Assembly (NCBI GenBank): GCA_036873755.1
Contig: JAVTVY010057121.1
Location: 124,001-188,000, forward strand
Direction of reading: 5' to 3'
Length of the DNA: 64,000 nt
DNA from: Hanleya hanleyi
Taxonomy: Eukaryota; Mollusca; Polyplacophora; Lepidopleurida; Hanleyidae
Positions 11,420-21,335 of this stretch are shown here, piece after piece. The notes under the pieces are model-generated. The model saw only the letters and a program-made list of their open reading frames with translations. It was not told the DNA's origin and did no database searches. Within the stretch, counting starts at the first letter, position 1. Each line of letters starts with the position of its first letter. Both the position numbers and the translations under genes were made by a program.

Positions 11420-11915
11420 TTACATGTATATGGCGAGATTCTGCTGGTGGACGTTTCGTCCCCGAGGCTCGCCCATTGTACATACCTTTTGGTCTTTGAT
11501 ATATGTTGGCATTGTGGGAAGTTGATGCTGGGTGGACATCGGGCCTTACAGACTAGTTTTTTGTGTTTAATGCCGTCATTTTCATCTGTCGACGATACAG
11601 CTCACCAATCCCCAGTGTACGAGTTCTCACAGCGACACAGCTCATCAATTGTCAGAGCATTTCCATCATAGCTCTCTAGATTTGTATCTAATACCGCTTA
11701 TGCCGGTGCTAGGGGCCGTGTGATCATGTCATTCAAGTTGCCACATGAACAGGTACAACAAAAGCGTACCTGAGATACAACACATATCACGAATTGTTAG
11801 ATTCTTGGTGTGTGCTTTAGACTAGGTTAACCAGAAGACTATACTGTGAAGTCATGTGGCTCTGTCAGTATGTCGGTACCTCTTCCCACTTCCCTTATAT
11901 GCGTTGTAATTAGGG
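11420..11915 (+). repeat. Rep500 copy b
   Basis: Second unit of the pair, roughly 90% similar to copy a by eye, with one short internal sub-repeat deletion near 11650. No open frame is conserved across Rep500 copies. Confidence 0.85.
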
Positions 11916-11919
11916 TAAT

Positions 11920-12680
11920 TGAATATTTTGGTGGCTTAGATTTAGTATACCGATATGAAATGCAAGGTGGTTCTGTGAACTTAAAATAGTTTGGTACGGC
12001 GCTGCGTATCTCGGGATCATTCAGGATTTGAGGTGAATTAATGATGTCCAGTCCTCTATCTAAGTAGTTAAGTTGCAAGAAAATCCTATCCTGGGATGTT
12101 TCGATTATGTTCAAAGAAGGATACAACCGAAAGTACGCCATATCTTGACACACTTTAGTGATTGTGGATGGTATTATATTTCCTGAAACGCAGATCGTTG
12201 TATATATCTGACTATAAGATTTAAAGATCTCAAAGGTAACGCATACAGAATTGAACGTGAGTTAAGTATACTATTGGGTGTGTTAGTTAAAGCCACTAAG
12301 CAGTTTAAAGTGATATGATCGTGAATCTACGCACAATTTAACTTTCTCCAACCATGGCTGCCATGTCTCCGTTGGTGGGGTTTAAATAGCTGGGTAATAC
12401 TGAATATATTTGCACACTTTAGTGATTGTGGATGGTATTATACTTCCTGAAACGCAGATCGTTGTATATATCTGACTATAAGATTTAAAGATCTCAAAGG
12501 TAACGCATACAGAATTGTACGTGAGCTATGTATACTATTGGGTGTGTTAGTTAAACCCATTAAGCAGTTTAAAGTGACGTGATCGTGAATCTACGCACTA
12601 TTAAACTTTCTCCAACCATGGCTGCCATGTCACTGTTGGTGGGGTTAAAATAGCTGGGTAATACTGAATATATTTGAACG
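11920..12680 (-). pseudogene. Linker region of PLE copy 1, with a 264-bp tandem duplication
   Basis: The minus strand encodes 'TSQDRIFLQLNYLDRGLDII' and 'AVPNYFKFTEPPCISYRYT', a conserved linker between endonuclease and RT in this family. Upstream of it, 12149-12413 and 12414-12676 are near-identical direct repeats starting 'cacactttagtgattgtgg'. Both carry 'RSILYALPLRSL'-like sequence, so part of the linker is doubled. The reading frame is broken in several places. Confidence 0.75.
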
Positions 12681-12689
12681 GCGGTTTGT

Positions 12690-13230
12690 AACATTGTCGA
12701 ACCCACTGATATTATCGTTCAAACCATACGGAAACACCGACCCAAGTTCTAGCATCCAGAATTGTTCCCACTCTTGGATTTTTCTCTCAATTCCAATGGG
12801 GGAATCCTTGGTAGATGGATAGACGACGTCTATGATCTGAATACTAAAATTATCTCAGCCATGGTCGGGTCCAGAAAAATGCTTACCTAAAGCATTTGCT
12901 TTTTCACCCTAAGATGGGGTCTTTGGGTGGTCTTGCCAACATACTGTTGACCACACTTCTTACAGGAAACTCAATAAATACAGTTTGTATTAGAACAACT
13001 AAGATCAACATACGAGTTTACAGAATATGATTCGGCAGTTAACGCGGAACTAAATGCAGCTGAAGTATCAAAGAATGGACATCCACGGTGTTCACCCTTG
13101 GAAGCCTTAAAATTATCGCATGTAGAATATCGCATGCTAAACAATCATCAAGCGCAATGTTACAAGGTTTGATGTCGTGACCTTGTTTTGCTGTCAGAAA
13201 TATATCTGTCATTTGGATTGAAAAAGTCTT
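12690..13230 (-). pseudogene. GIY-YIG endonuclease domain of PLE copy 1
   Basis: GIY-YIG nucleases nick target DNA for Penelope-like retrotransposition. The minus strand reads 'RGCPFFDTS', then 'CSNTNCIY', a UGA codon at 12973-12971, then 'VSCKKCGQQYVGKTTQRP'. 'CIY' and 'YVG' are the two signature motifs. Further on, another frame gives 'WEQFWMLELGSVFPYGLND', which holds the conserved Glu and the 'P-x-G-L-N' ending. A Cys-rich stretch upstream ('CNIALDDCLACD') may be a zinc-binding knuckle. A frameshift separates the two halves between about 12930 and 12800. Confidence 0.8.
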
Positions 13231-13342
13231 AGTGCATTTCGAACTATTAGAGACTCGGCCGAGGAACCTGCACGAAGGTTCCTCGGATCTGTCTTACCAA
13301 TATGTCCTTGTGTTGTAGCCGTGATGAATTTAGGATGTGCAG

Positions 13343-13590
13343 GGGCCGGCCTCGGGGACAAATGGTCCACCAGCAGAATCCAGGCATACTAGAGTTTAAA
13401 TAACAAGCGCCTGGTCCGTCATTCATAATTCAGCCGTCGTCCACTAAGAATATCCGCGTGCATAATCCAAAGACCTTTTACTTATTTCATATAACAGCAT
13501 TAGCACCAACTTCAAAAAGACAATCATAGTATACATAAACATAGGCTAATTTCCTGCAAGAGTGAAGCGGTCAAAAATTCTCAATGATAT
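13343..13590 (-). repeat. Rep500 fragment followed by a PLE 3' UTR fragment
   Basis: 13343-13385 matches the antisense Rep500 head ('cctcggggac', 'ccaccagcagaatc'). 13396-13590 matches the PLE 3' UTR antisense ('cataattcagccgtcgtcca', 'gcaagagtgaagcggtcaa'). The second block is a separate copy from 8826-9050. Confidence 0.7.
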
Positions 13591-14702
13591 ATATATTTTC
13601 AATGATATGGAAGAATATATGCCTGTAAATTGTGTCTGTATCAGACTGTAGCACAAGTAGCCCACTTCCACGAACACGGTAGTTTTAGCCGGATTATTTC
13701 CATATGAAAATTGTTGGTATTGCACATAGATAAACTGAATCACAAATAGACAAATACATTGACGCTTACATGAGCATCAATAGTTCATTCTCAATACATC
13801 CTAACAGCCGCGGTCGGGCCTTTTGCTCCAGTAAATAAAATATGTAAATATATAGATGGCAATGTAGTATCTGCTCACGTCGTTCGAGGAAATATACATT
13901 CCATTTGAAAAATTGTGTTCTGTATTCAGAGCAGGATATTGGTAATCATCCCCATGACTTGATAATACACTTGTTACATTATTGTGTGCTTAGCTTTCAA
14001 TAAATACATATAATGAGATTTACAGAGCTGTGTATGCGATGAAACGACTAGAGATATATCAAGAGCAAAGTTTATACCTTAATTGCTGATGGGACGCAAA
14101 TAACCATTGGGTTTCTCCTATCAAAAAGTAGCATCTACAGGAAAATGTGATCGTTATTGTTCTATCTCCATCGTGTAGTGTACCGTATAGAAGAAAATTG
14201 GTTACCATGTACATGTAGGCATCGGAAATTAATTAACTGGCTCATTTTTCTATTCTTATTTTCTGCCAGTTTGGAATTGGTGACGTTTATCGTTAAAATT
14301 TCGATGGTTCACGCAGACATATTGTTCGTGGAAGACGGCGTAATACTGATTGTCGGATCTGAGGCCCATAACGAAATGGAGGCATGTATTCTCTCAATAT
14401 TAAACATAATTGCATTGAAATAGTCCAATTGCTATTAATAAATCGTGTGATCGTGTCTTCATTTTTCAGCCAATTTCTCAAAAACGCGGGTATCAGAGAT
14501 CTGGCGCCTGTGACGATATTGTGACATGCGACTGCTCAGTATTGAAGCGTACTATTTTTTAGAAGAGCCTCAAAAGAAAAGCATCACAGAGTTCGTGACT
14601 ATCGGTGTAAAAGAATGCACTCAATTCACCGTCAATCATACCTATTTATGTATGTCCACAGAGGAGGCGTCGATCTGTGTGTCTTCCTCTGGAATTACAA
14701 CA

Positions 14703-14992
14703 TATGTAAGGGAAGCGGGAAGAGGTGCCGACATACTGACAGTCACATGACTTCACGGTATAGTGTTCTGGTTAACCTATTCTAAAGCACAAACCAAGAA
14801 TCTAACGATTCGTGATATGTGTTGTATCTCAGGTACGCTTTTATTGTACCTGTTCACATGGCAACTTGGATGATATGACAACACGGCCCCTAGCACCGGC
14901 ATAAGCGGTATTAGATACAAATTTAGAGAGCTATGATGGAAATTCTCTGACAACTCGTATATTGGTAATTGGTGAGCTGTTTCGCTGTGACA
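14703..14992 (-). repeat. Rep500 copy d, truncated
   Basis: Antisense copy starting 'taagggaagcgggaagagg' and ending in 'gctgtgacaact'. The host reads 'gaattcacgactacat' in duplication D copy 1 at about 4875. Here 'acaac' occurs at both edges, which is either a 5-bp target duplication or a microhomology deletion, since 'gacaact' is also native Rep500 sequence. Confidence 0.75.
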
Positions 14993-16929
14993 ACTACATA
15001 GTACAGAACGGATAACAAAGCATTCTAGGATCCTACCAGCGGCTGGACCGGTTAGATTTCTTGTAACTGTGTAAACGTTAGACGATATAGTTGATATAGC
15101 AAGATGATATAGTTAGTACCATGGTAATGTCATAGATAAACAAAAGACGTACGCCGATGCGTAGATGTCGACAACAATACCTTAGATTAAACAGTGAGTT
15201 AAAAATTTATTATATGTTACTCTTTCCTCATTGGACCATTCACCGGCAGGTGGTGTGTGATAATTTTTCACGTTGACTCCAACTTGAATCCATAAATATG
15301 ATATATAGATATTGGCTAAGTGAGACGTGCGTGTCTACTCAGTCTATGAACATAGGTAGCCCGAGATCGTAGAAAAGCAAAATGTGCTATATGTTCTAAC
15401 TGCGGGCGGTTCAGTTAATAAAACAATTATATTCATCTTGTACAGATCAGTGTGTTGTTTTGTGGATGTAATAGGCCAATATACTTCGACCTCAGTGAAT
15501 ATTGTTTTCTCAGGTCCACGTCAGCTGTTATTGTATAGAACAAAACCATACTGTCATTGGAAATTGTAACTTGTGACTCAGGAGTCGATCGTGTGCATTC
15601 CAGAAGTCCGTTGTCGCATATATCACTTAGCCAAGTAGCTACGTTTTCTTGCCACTATGTCACCCCCACCTGGTGGCCGTCTAGTTGAGTCCCTTCGGAC
15701 ATATATCAACATGGTTTTCTGTGCTATGATATATTGAAAATATGGAGTTATTGCCGAGGACAGTTGCCCTTTACCACTACACAGTGGGTCAACACGATCA
15801 TTTGTAACTGCCACAGGTCGCTGCGGTGCAAGGTGGTGGAGAATTAACGCCATCTGTGGTACAACAGTGCAAAAGTTTAAGTTTCTTCCCTAACGGAAAA
15901 AGACAATGTTACAGTTTTTAGCCTTATTGAAGTTCTCATTACACTGTATTCATCTACAGCTATGACAGTGTGCTGTAAAATATAACAACAAAACGTTTGC
16001 GCCAATTGGAGTTAGATATTAAAGCTTTTTGTTTGTATCGTACAAACTACTACTTTATTGACCAAACTGTTGCGTAGAGGTAAAAATCCGACTCCGGCAA
16101 ATTCCGGTCTTCATCCAAGGGTAAATGTGGAGAGCGACAACAAAATCGCATATATCACTAGCTGAACAGAACATGTTGCAGATAATATATAACAATATTG
16201 TGGAAGGAACAATGTTGGAATATAAATTGAGTACTGAGATATGAAGTAACTTGATGTTATGGCGGAGTTACTATAAATTAACAAGTGCTAAGTCTGATCC
16301 CATGGTCCAGGGCATAGATAAAACATGGATCTGATATAAACAATCAAATTGACGCATATCAATTCAGGGTTGATACTTTCCGATGGACTCGGGGCTGCCC
16401 TTCCCTGGTAAATAAACAAGTGGATTATGATGTTATATTTGCTCGCCTCGTCTCGCCTAGGGTATTATAAAATCCATTTGGCAAAATGCGAGTGGATTAT
16501 GATGTAATATTTTGCTCTCCTCGTCTAGGGTATTATAGAATCCATTTGACAAAATGTGTTACATATTATGAAGTGGAGAATTACTATTCACCTAATGAGT
16601 TTATATAACACTATATTTTCACAACGACTAGTGATGCGCCAAAAATTTATCCGTTATGCCAGAGCTATAGAATATACAACGAAAACTATCAATTCGCTTT
16701 GCTCTCATGTAAATATATGAAAGTTTGTTGAACTGGCTTGGCTGTTGTATATCGTGTTGTTAAAATATGTTAGAACGACTGATTAGGTGACCTAGCAGGT
16801 AACAACAAACACTTATTTTATCCCGTGCTGATAGATCTCTTGTTACACTGGATCCATAATTATATCCAGGCTGGATGTTGAATGGCTTGAAACTCGAGTA
16901 CAATATTTCAATGATTTCATTAAAGTATC

Positions 16930-17800
16930 GAACTGAAAATTCGCTCCCTGTCTTTATGAACTTTGCAGATAATATTCATTATCTGATAAATCATCCAATT
17001 ATACATGATGCCTGTCTACATGATATTGTGCTAAATCTAGCTTGATCCTCTGGAGACAGAAAGTTTCTGGCACTGTCACATTAGAGAACGAACAAGCACC
17101 ATTTTTAACACTATATCAAGCTTAAGTGAGGACGCCATTCGCTGTCACGCTACATTGCATTCTAAATGTTACTTCGCGGCTTTCCAACCCATTAGGGTGT
17201 GCAAATGTCCACGAGTATCTAGTTGAGAACATCCCAACCCACTTCCTATGCATTGTACTTATTTCCTGGACAATTCCATGTGAACTGATATGAAACTGTT
17301 GCGCCCGAGTCCCCCGCCAAATTCATTTCACTAAATTGTTAATTTGAGATGAAGTAGCGAGCGGAAAATGTTCTCTCTTTTGTGAACAGATTTGAATATA
17401 AAACGAGATGACAAAGGGTGACATTCATTATCCGTTAAAAGATCCATTTATATAATGCCTGTCAACACGAGTTGCGCTAAATCCGGCTTGATCCTCTGGA
17501 AATAAGAAACTTCCTGACACTGCTACATTAAATAATGGACAAGCAGCTTTCGTAACACTATATCAGGCGTGAGGAAGCCAATCGCTGTCATGCTATGTTG
17601 CATTCTAAATGCTATACTTCTGAGCTTTCCCGAAAGAACAAATAAATGTTTCATATTTCCATCCGATCAGAAAGTTCAAATGCCATCGTATCCGGTTGAG
17701 GAAAGGCAAATCTGCTTCCTAATTGTGTCCTAATTTCATGAAAGATTCCATGCTAAGCAGGAAGTGGCGCTCTAGAAACCCACGTCAAGTTTTTATTGGA
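16930..17800. repeat. Tandem pair of unit E
   Basis: 16930-17335 and 17336-17800 are direct repeats of each other and of 8190-8640. Both contain 'cctgtc', 'cttgatcctctgga' and 'gccattcgctgtcacgct'-like strings. The doubling is absent from duplication D copy 1. Confidence 0.7.
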
Positions 17801-17825
17801 ACGCACGGACACCATTCTCTTCTAG

Positions 17826-18024
17826 AGTGCTGTTTATGCGGTCTTTCCATTATGCAAATGTTTCAGAGACGAAAGATCTTTTAGTACGACATTTATTAGC
17901 ATCAGTGCCAAAACAAGCTAATATAAAGTTAGGAAAACACGCGCAAGTGAAATATCAAAAGTTCCCAGTGATGACAGCAAGTGATCTTCTCAATGACACG
18001 TATTCTTTAGCCAAAGGAAAATAA
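17826..18024 (+). CDS. Possible terminal exon, unrecognised protein
   Basis: A frame of 65 codons ends in TAA at 18024. It is preceded by a pyrimidine-rich stretch and 'ctcttctag', a plausible 3' splice site, giving an exon start at 17826; the first ATG is at 17836. The residues ('RSFHYANVSETKDLLVRHLL', then 'KLGKHAQVKYQKFPVMT') have a protein-like, basic composition without low complexity. It begins just after the end of duplication D, and copy 1 has no counterpart. I recognise no family. No upstream exon or polyadenylation site was established, so this could be chance or an unlisted transposon fragment. Confidence 0.3.
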
Positions 18025-18082
18025 TTCTAATTCGTTTTCAAGAATATAACATATCTGTCATGTTTTGATTTCGTCCATTTGC

Positions 18083-18119
18083 TTGAACACCATGGACATG
18101 TTAAACGCATGGTGTTCAA
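18083..18119. other. 12-bp perfect inverted repeat
   Basis: 'ttgaacaccatg' and 'catggtgttcaa' are separated by a 13-nt loop. It lies next to a PLE fragment; function unknown. Confidence 0.45.
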
Positions 18120-18124
18120 ATGGC

Positions 18125-18420
18125 GCCAAACCCCGGTTTAGGCGAAATTAGACACAAGTTAAGGAATGCAGCTCCGGCTATCTTGAACGATGCGATAGTA
18201 TTTTGCCGTCAGTGTACGATACTTATCACAGAATTTTGAGAAAAATTAGAATGAAGGCGTCTGGTGGTATAGCCTTGCATGGCGAATTTTTGGATAGGAT
18301 CTGGCCAATACTTCCAGGTGAGATATGTATACTACATATGCAGGTCCTGTGACATTTCTATTCAGAAATGGGTATAGTTAACTGTCATGATTGTGATCAA
18401 GACATGTGAAAAGTGATTAA
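18125..18420 (-). pseudogene. PLE RT C-terminal fragment
   Basis: Minus-strand sequence parallels 9190-9480. Shared features are 'ggtgagatatgtatac', 'tatgcaggtcc' and 'ggcgtctggtggtatagcc', the last being the antisense of the region encoding 'YHQASPL' in copy 3. It is more diverged than the other copies and lacks the 'YIDD' part. Confidence 0.7.
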
Positions 18421-18429
18421 ATTGTTTTA

Positions 18430-20000
18430 AATTGATGATCCCCTTTAAACAGTATCAGCATAGTTCCCCTTCAGATGGAGTAAGATGTTTATCTCGCTGT
18501 TGAGGTTCAGCAGATCGAATGTAGTTTTTTTTATGTCAAATCGTCTATCGTAGATTTTGTAAAAAATAGGATCTACATAATGTCGAGTATGTTGGAGTGA
18601 CTGACTTGTGTAAACAAATCGTACATACTGGCATCTGTTTAATAAATAATGAAGACGTGATGCTAAATAATGAAGACGTGAGGTACTTTTATCTATAATC
18701 AAGAAAAGAAAATTTTAGAAAAAGCTGATGAGTGAAAGTGCCGACATTTGAGTCTTTTCAACAATTTTCGGGAGCCTAAATTTTCTAAAATAACAATTAC
18801 TCACCATATTGACTGGTGTTTTGCTCGATTATATGCCGATATACATTTGTGTCGTGCGTCAGCAGCTTTTAACCTGTCGGTATCTGTAGGCTGCTCGGCT
18901 CCCAGAATTCGCCGAAGATCGTGTACACGTTTTTTAAACATTAAAAGAAAACGACTGAAGAAACAGAAATCAGATGTATATTTTCATAACCCTATAATAA
19001 TCTAGATGGGAATATATACTATAAGTTTGCATTTTATGGAAGCGCTTCTAAGGAAAATGATTAAAGCCAAGCATGGGTACATCGCAAGAAAATCCCGACG
19101 AATTGATACCCTCTTTTTACCTCCGTCGATCAGACGGAGGTCTAGGAGCGCAACGTGAAATCTCCCGCCAAATAATTGTCATATGGGGAACCCACGACTC
19201 GTGTGATTTCCAATAGGGATTGCCATGGTTCCCGACGAAATTTTGAAAAGTTTCTGGACACAAATGATTGCTTACGTCACAAAAGGTGTGTATCCTTTGC
19301 AGCGCTTCTACCGGGTCTCTTTATTCGAGGGTACTAAATTCGCGCTGGTACAGATGGCCGGTATGCGACGAGCAAGACGGTACATCTTCCGAAAATTTAT
19401 GACCTCTCCCAGGTTCTTAGCGTGACATGTACTTGATCAGGGCAAGGCAGTTGCAGCATTTCTGTTCTTCATTCACTACATAGTACTGTTCACACGCCCT
19501 ATGATATGTACTTTTGTTGCTATCATTATGCAAGTTTTGTTGTTAAAAAAATAAAACTGAACGTTGAACTTTATTTATGGCCTACTCGTTTGAAGCAGCA
19601 GACATAAATTTAGTTGACCTAGATTCTGCATTGAAGATCAACCATTGAAACGCGGAAAACAACGAATTACGTCAATTATACCGTACTTTCGCCTGCATGT
19701 TTGTCTGATCGCACTATTCTTGCTTATCTGATGATGCTAAACAATGATCTTGTGATCTTCGGGTTAGGTCATAAATTTTCTGAAGATGTACCATTTTGCA
19801 TGCGACGAAGACAAACCTGCGCTTTCATAAAAAGTAAATTTTCACGAAAGAAAAACTCGCATTCCAGATAGTATAATTGGAAACTTCCTCGAGAATCTCT
19901 GAATCGGCAAAAAGATAAAGGACGAGTGGCATTCACCAGGATGCGAGTCGGAAGTGAGAAGTCAAATTCAAAGTCAGAGGTCAAAAACGTAAAACTCCGA
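18430..20000. other. No supported gene
   Basis: Only short unrecognised frames are present (18748-19005 and 19225-19425, plus). 19345-19400 and 19763-19815 are loose inverted repeats sharing 'ggtacatcttc' and 'aaaatttatgacct'. A perfect 9-bp hairpin, 'acctccgtc' / 'gacggaggt', lies at 19119-19141. Confidence 0.45.
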
Positions 20001-20002
20001 AG

Positions 20003-21335
20003 AACTCTCTCGGCTTTTTCTTTTCTTTTTTTTTTAGTTGGGGGGGGGGTGAGGGTTGGGGAGATAGCGACTGAAAAAATATATCTTCCCATGCTTCAAT
20101 CGTTATCTGTGAATCCGATCAACAACCTAGCCGGATAATCTGTCAAAAATTATCCGTCGTCTGGGTAAGGTTGAAGGGTCATCGGAAGCTCGAACTGTGA
20201 TACAGGCAAAAACTGTTGTTGTTGTAGTCTGGAAAAATAACTCTGCCTCACGAGGCGCTCTCTCGGCTTTTTCTTTTCCTTTTGTTTGAAGATGGGGGGG
20301 GGGGGAGATAGCGACTGGAAATATATATCTTCCCATGATACTTCAATCGTGCGCTCATGAATTCCACGGAAAAGCGGACATTGCTAAACAGCCCTTTTTC
20401 GCATAAAATTCACTCCACATTCTGTCGTAGACCCTATATTAGCATGCTGTTTGTTCTATTCGCTTCCTATGATCTCCGGGAACAAGCCAATAATAGAGAA
20501 GATGTGTTTTAATATATTTCCCGCAGTTTTTTAACATGAAGAACTCGGGAAATTCTAAATTGCCAAAGAAGAAAAATTGCACTTTACTGAAAACTATACT
20601 ATTTTGAAACATCTACAGAAAAGATATGCATGTGGCGGGAGCTGTATACCTTAGTAAAAATAAGAGATCAGAGTTTTAATTTTCTAAGTAGAAGAGATAA
20701 ATTCACTCTAGGAATATTTTTTTGAAGAAAATGTGTAATTAATAAAGCACTTTTATCGATAAGATTTAAAAAGCGCACTCGTGATTCCATCACGATTTTT
20801 TGTCGATTCCGTCACGGACTAGATTTAACCCCTGGGATGATCCAGTCGCGTTTTTCTCACGATGAAAAAAATCTTATCATCCTTGGGTACTGTATGTTAG
20901 TAAGAGATGTCATATAAGAATAGTCAGATTGAAACAGAGCAGCAAAAAAATAGACAAGCAACACTAGTCAAGAGTCATGTCCGTTTCAGGTGATTCCGTC
21001 ACGAACATTTCGAAGCATGATTTACTGAAAATGCTGGATCATCTGTAGATTTTTCATGGATCCGTAAACAGATGTCATATAGAATAGCAAACTAAACTTG
21101 AAACTACATGGGTATGACCACGGAACTTCCGAGTACATGACTTTGAATAAAGAAAAAGTCTTCCCAACGGTGATTCCGTCACGGTGGAATTCATGATCTG
21201 TGAATCCGATCAACAACCTAGCCGGACAATCTGTCAAAAATTATCCGTCGTCTGGGTAAGGTTGAAGGGTCATCGGAAGCTCGGACTGTGATACAGGCAA
21301 AAACTGTTGTTGTTGTAGTCTAGAAAAATAACTGG
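20003..21335. repeat. Local 250-bp direct duplication split by an insertion
   Basis: Unit 1 is 20003-20257. Unit 2 is 20258-20350 plus 21195-21335. Both contain 'ctctcggctttttctttt', a G-run, 'gagatagcgactg' and 'aacaacctagccgga', with only a few differences in the right 140 bp. Unit 2 is opened by the 838-bp element at 20357-21194. The opposed short frames here (such as 'MGRYIFxVAISP' read twice on the minus strand) are products of this duplication. Confidence 0.85.
20357..21194. mobile_element. 838-bp non-autonomous element with short inverted termini and internal tandem repeats
   Basis: It begins 'atgaattccac' and ends 'gtggaattcat', a perfect 11-bp inverted pair. It is bounded by sequence that is contiguous in the neighbouring duplicate unit ('cttcaatcg' then 'tctgtgaatccgat'). 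The motif 'gtgattccgtcacg' or a close form occurs at 20781, 20815, 20989 and 21169, and the last intervals are about 175-180 bp repeats sharing 'agatgtcatata'. No transposase frame was seen. The superfamily is unknown. Confidence 0.6.

Larger units (their letters stand above)
8826..13230 (-). mobile_element. Penelope-like retroelement with N-terminal GIY-YIG, copy 1 (decayed, nested insertions)
   Basis: Reading the minus strand from 13230 to 8826, recognisable blocks come in the order GIY-YIG endonuclease, linker, RT N-terminal region, RT C-terminal region and 3' UTR. This is the permuted layout known for Naiad/Chlamys-type Penelope-like elements, in which the endonuclease precedes the reverse transcriptase; other Penelope-like elements carry it at the C-terminus. 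The copy is interrupted by a Rep500 pair (10912-11915), a tandem duplication (12149-12676) and an insert replacing the RT palm core (about 9735-10085). Frameshifts and stops are frequent. The 3' UTR ends near 'gaattatgaacgacgg' (minus sense). Family assignment rests on motif recall, not a search. Confidence 0.8.
13720..17800. repeat. Segmental duplication D, copy 2
   Basis: Partner of 3821-8640, in the same orientation. It contains a Rep500 insertion at 14703-14992, an 80-bp direct repeat at 16420-16557 ('gtggattatgatgt', 'gggtattataaaatccattt') and a tandem doubling of unit E. Frames differ from copy 1, so no gene is called. Confidence 0.7.

Noticed and set aside
10912..11470. Hammerhead ribozyme in Rep500 (antisense 'ggggacgaaacgtcc')
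   Set aside because: The string resembles the CGAAAC side of a hammerhead, and Penelope-like elements are known to carry such ribozymes. I could not find a CUGAUGA box at the right distance in any copy, and the match is also explained by the small palindrome 'ggacgtttcgtcc'.
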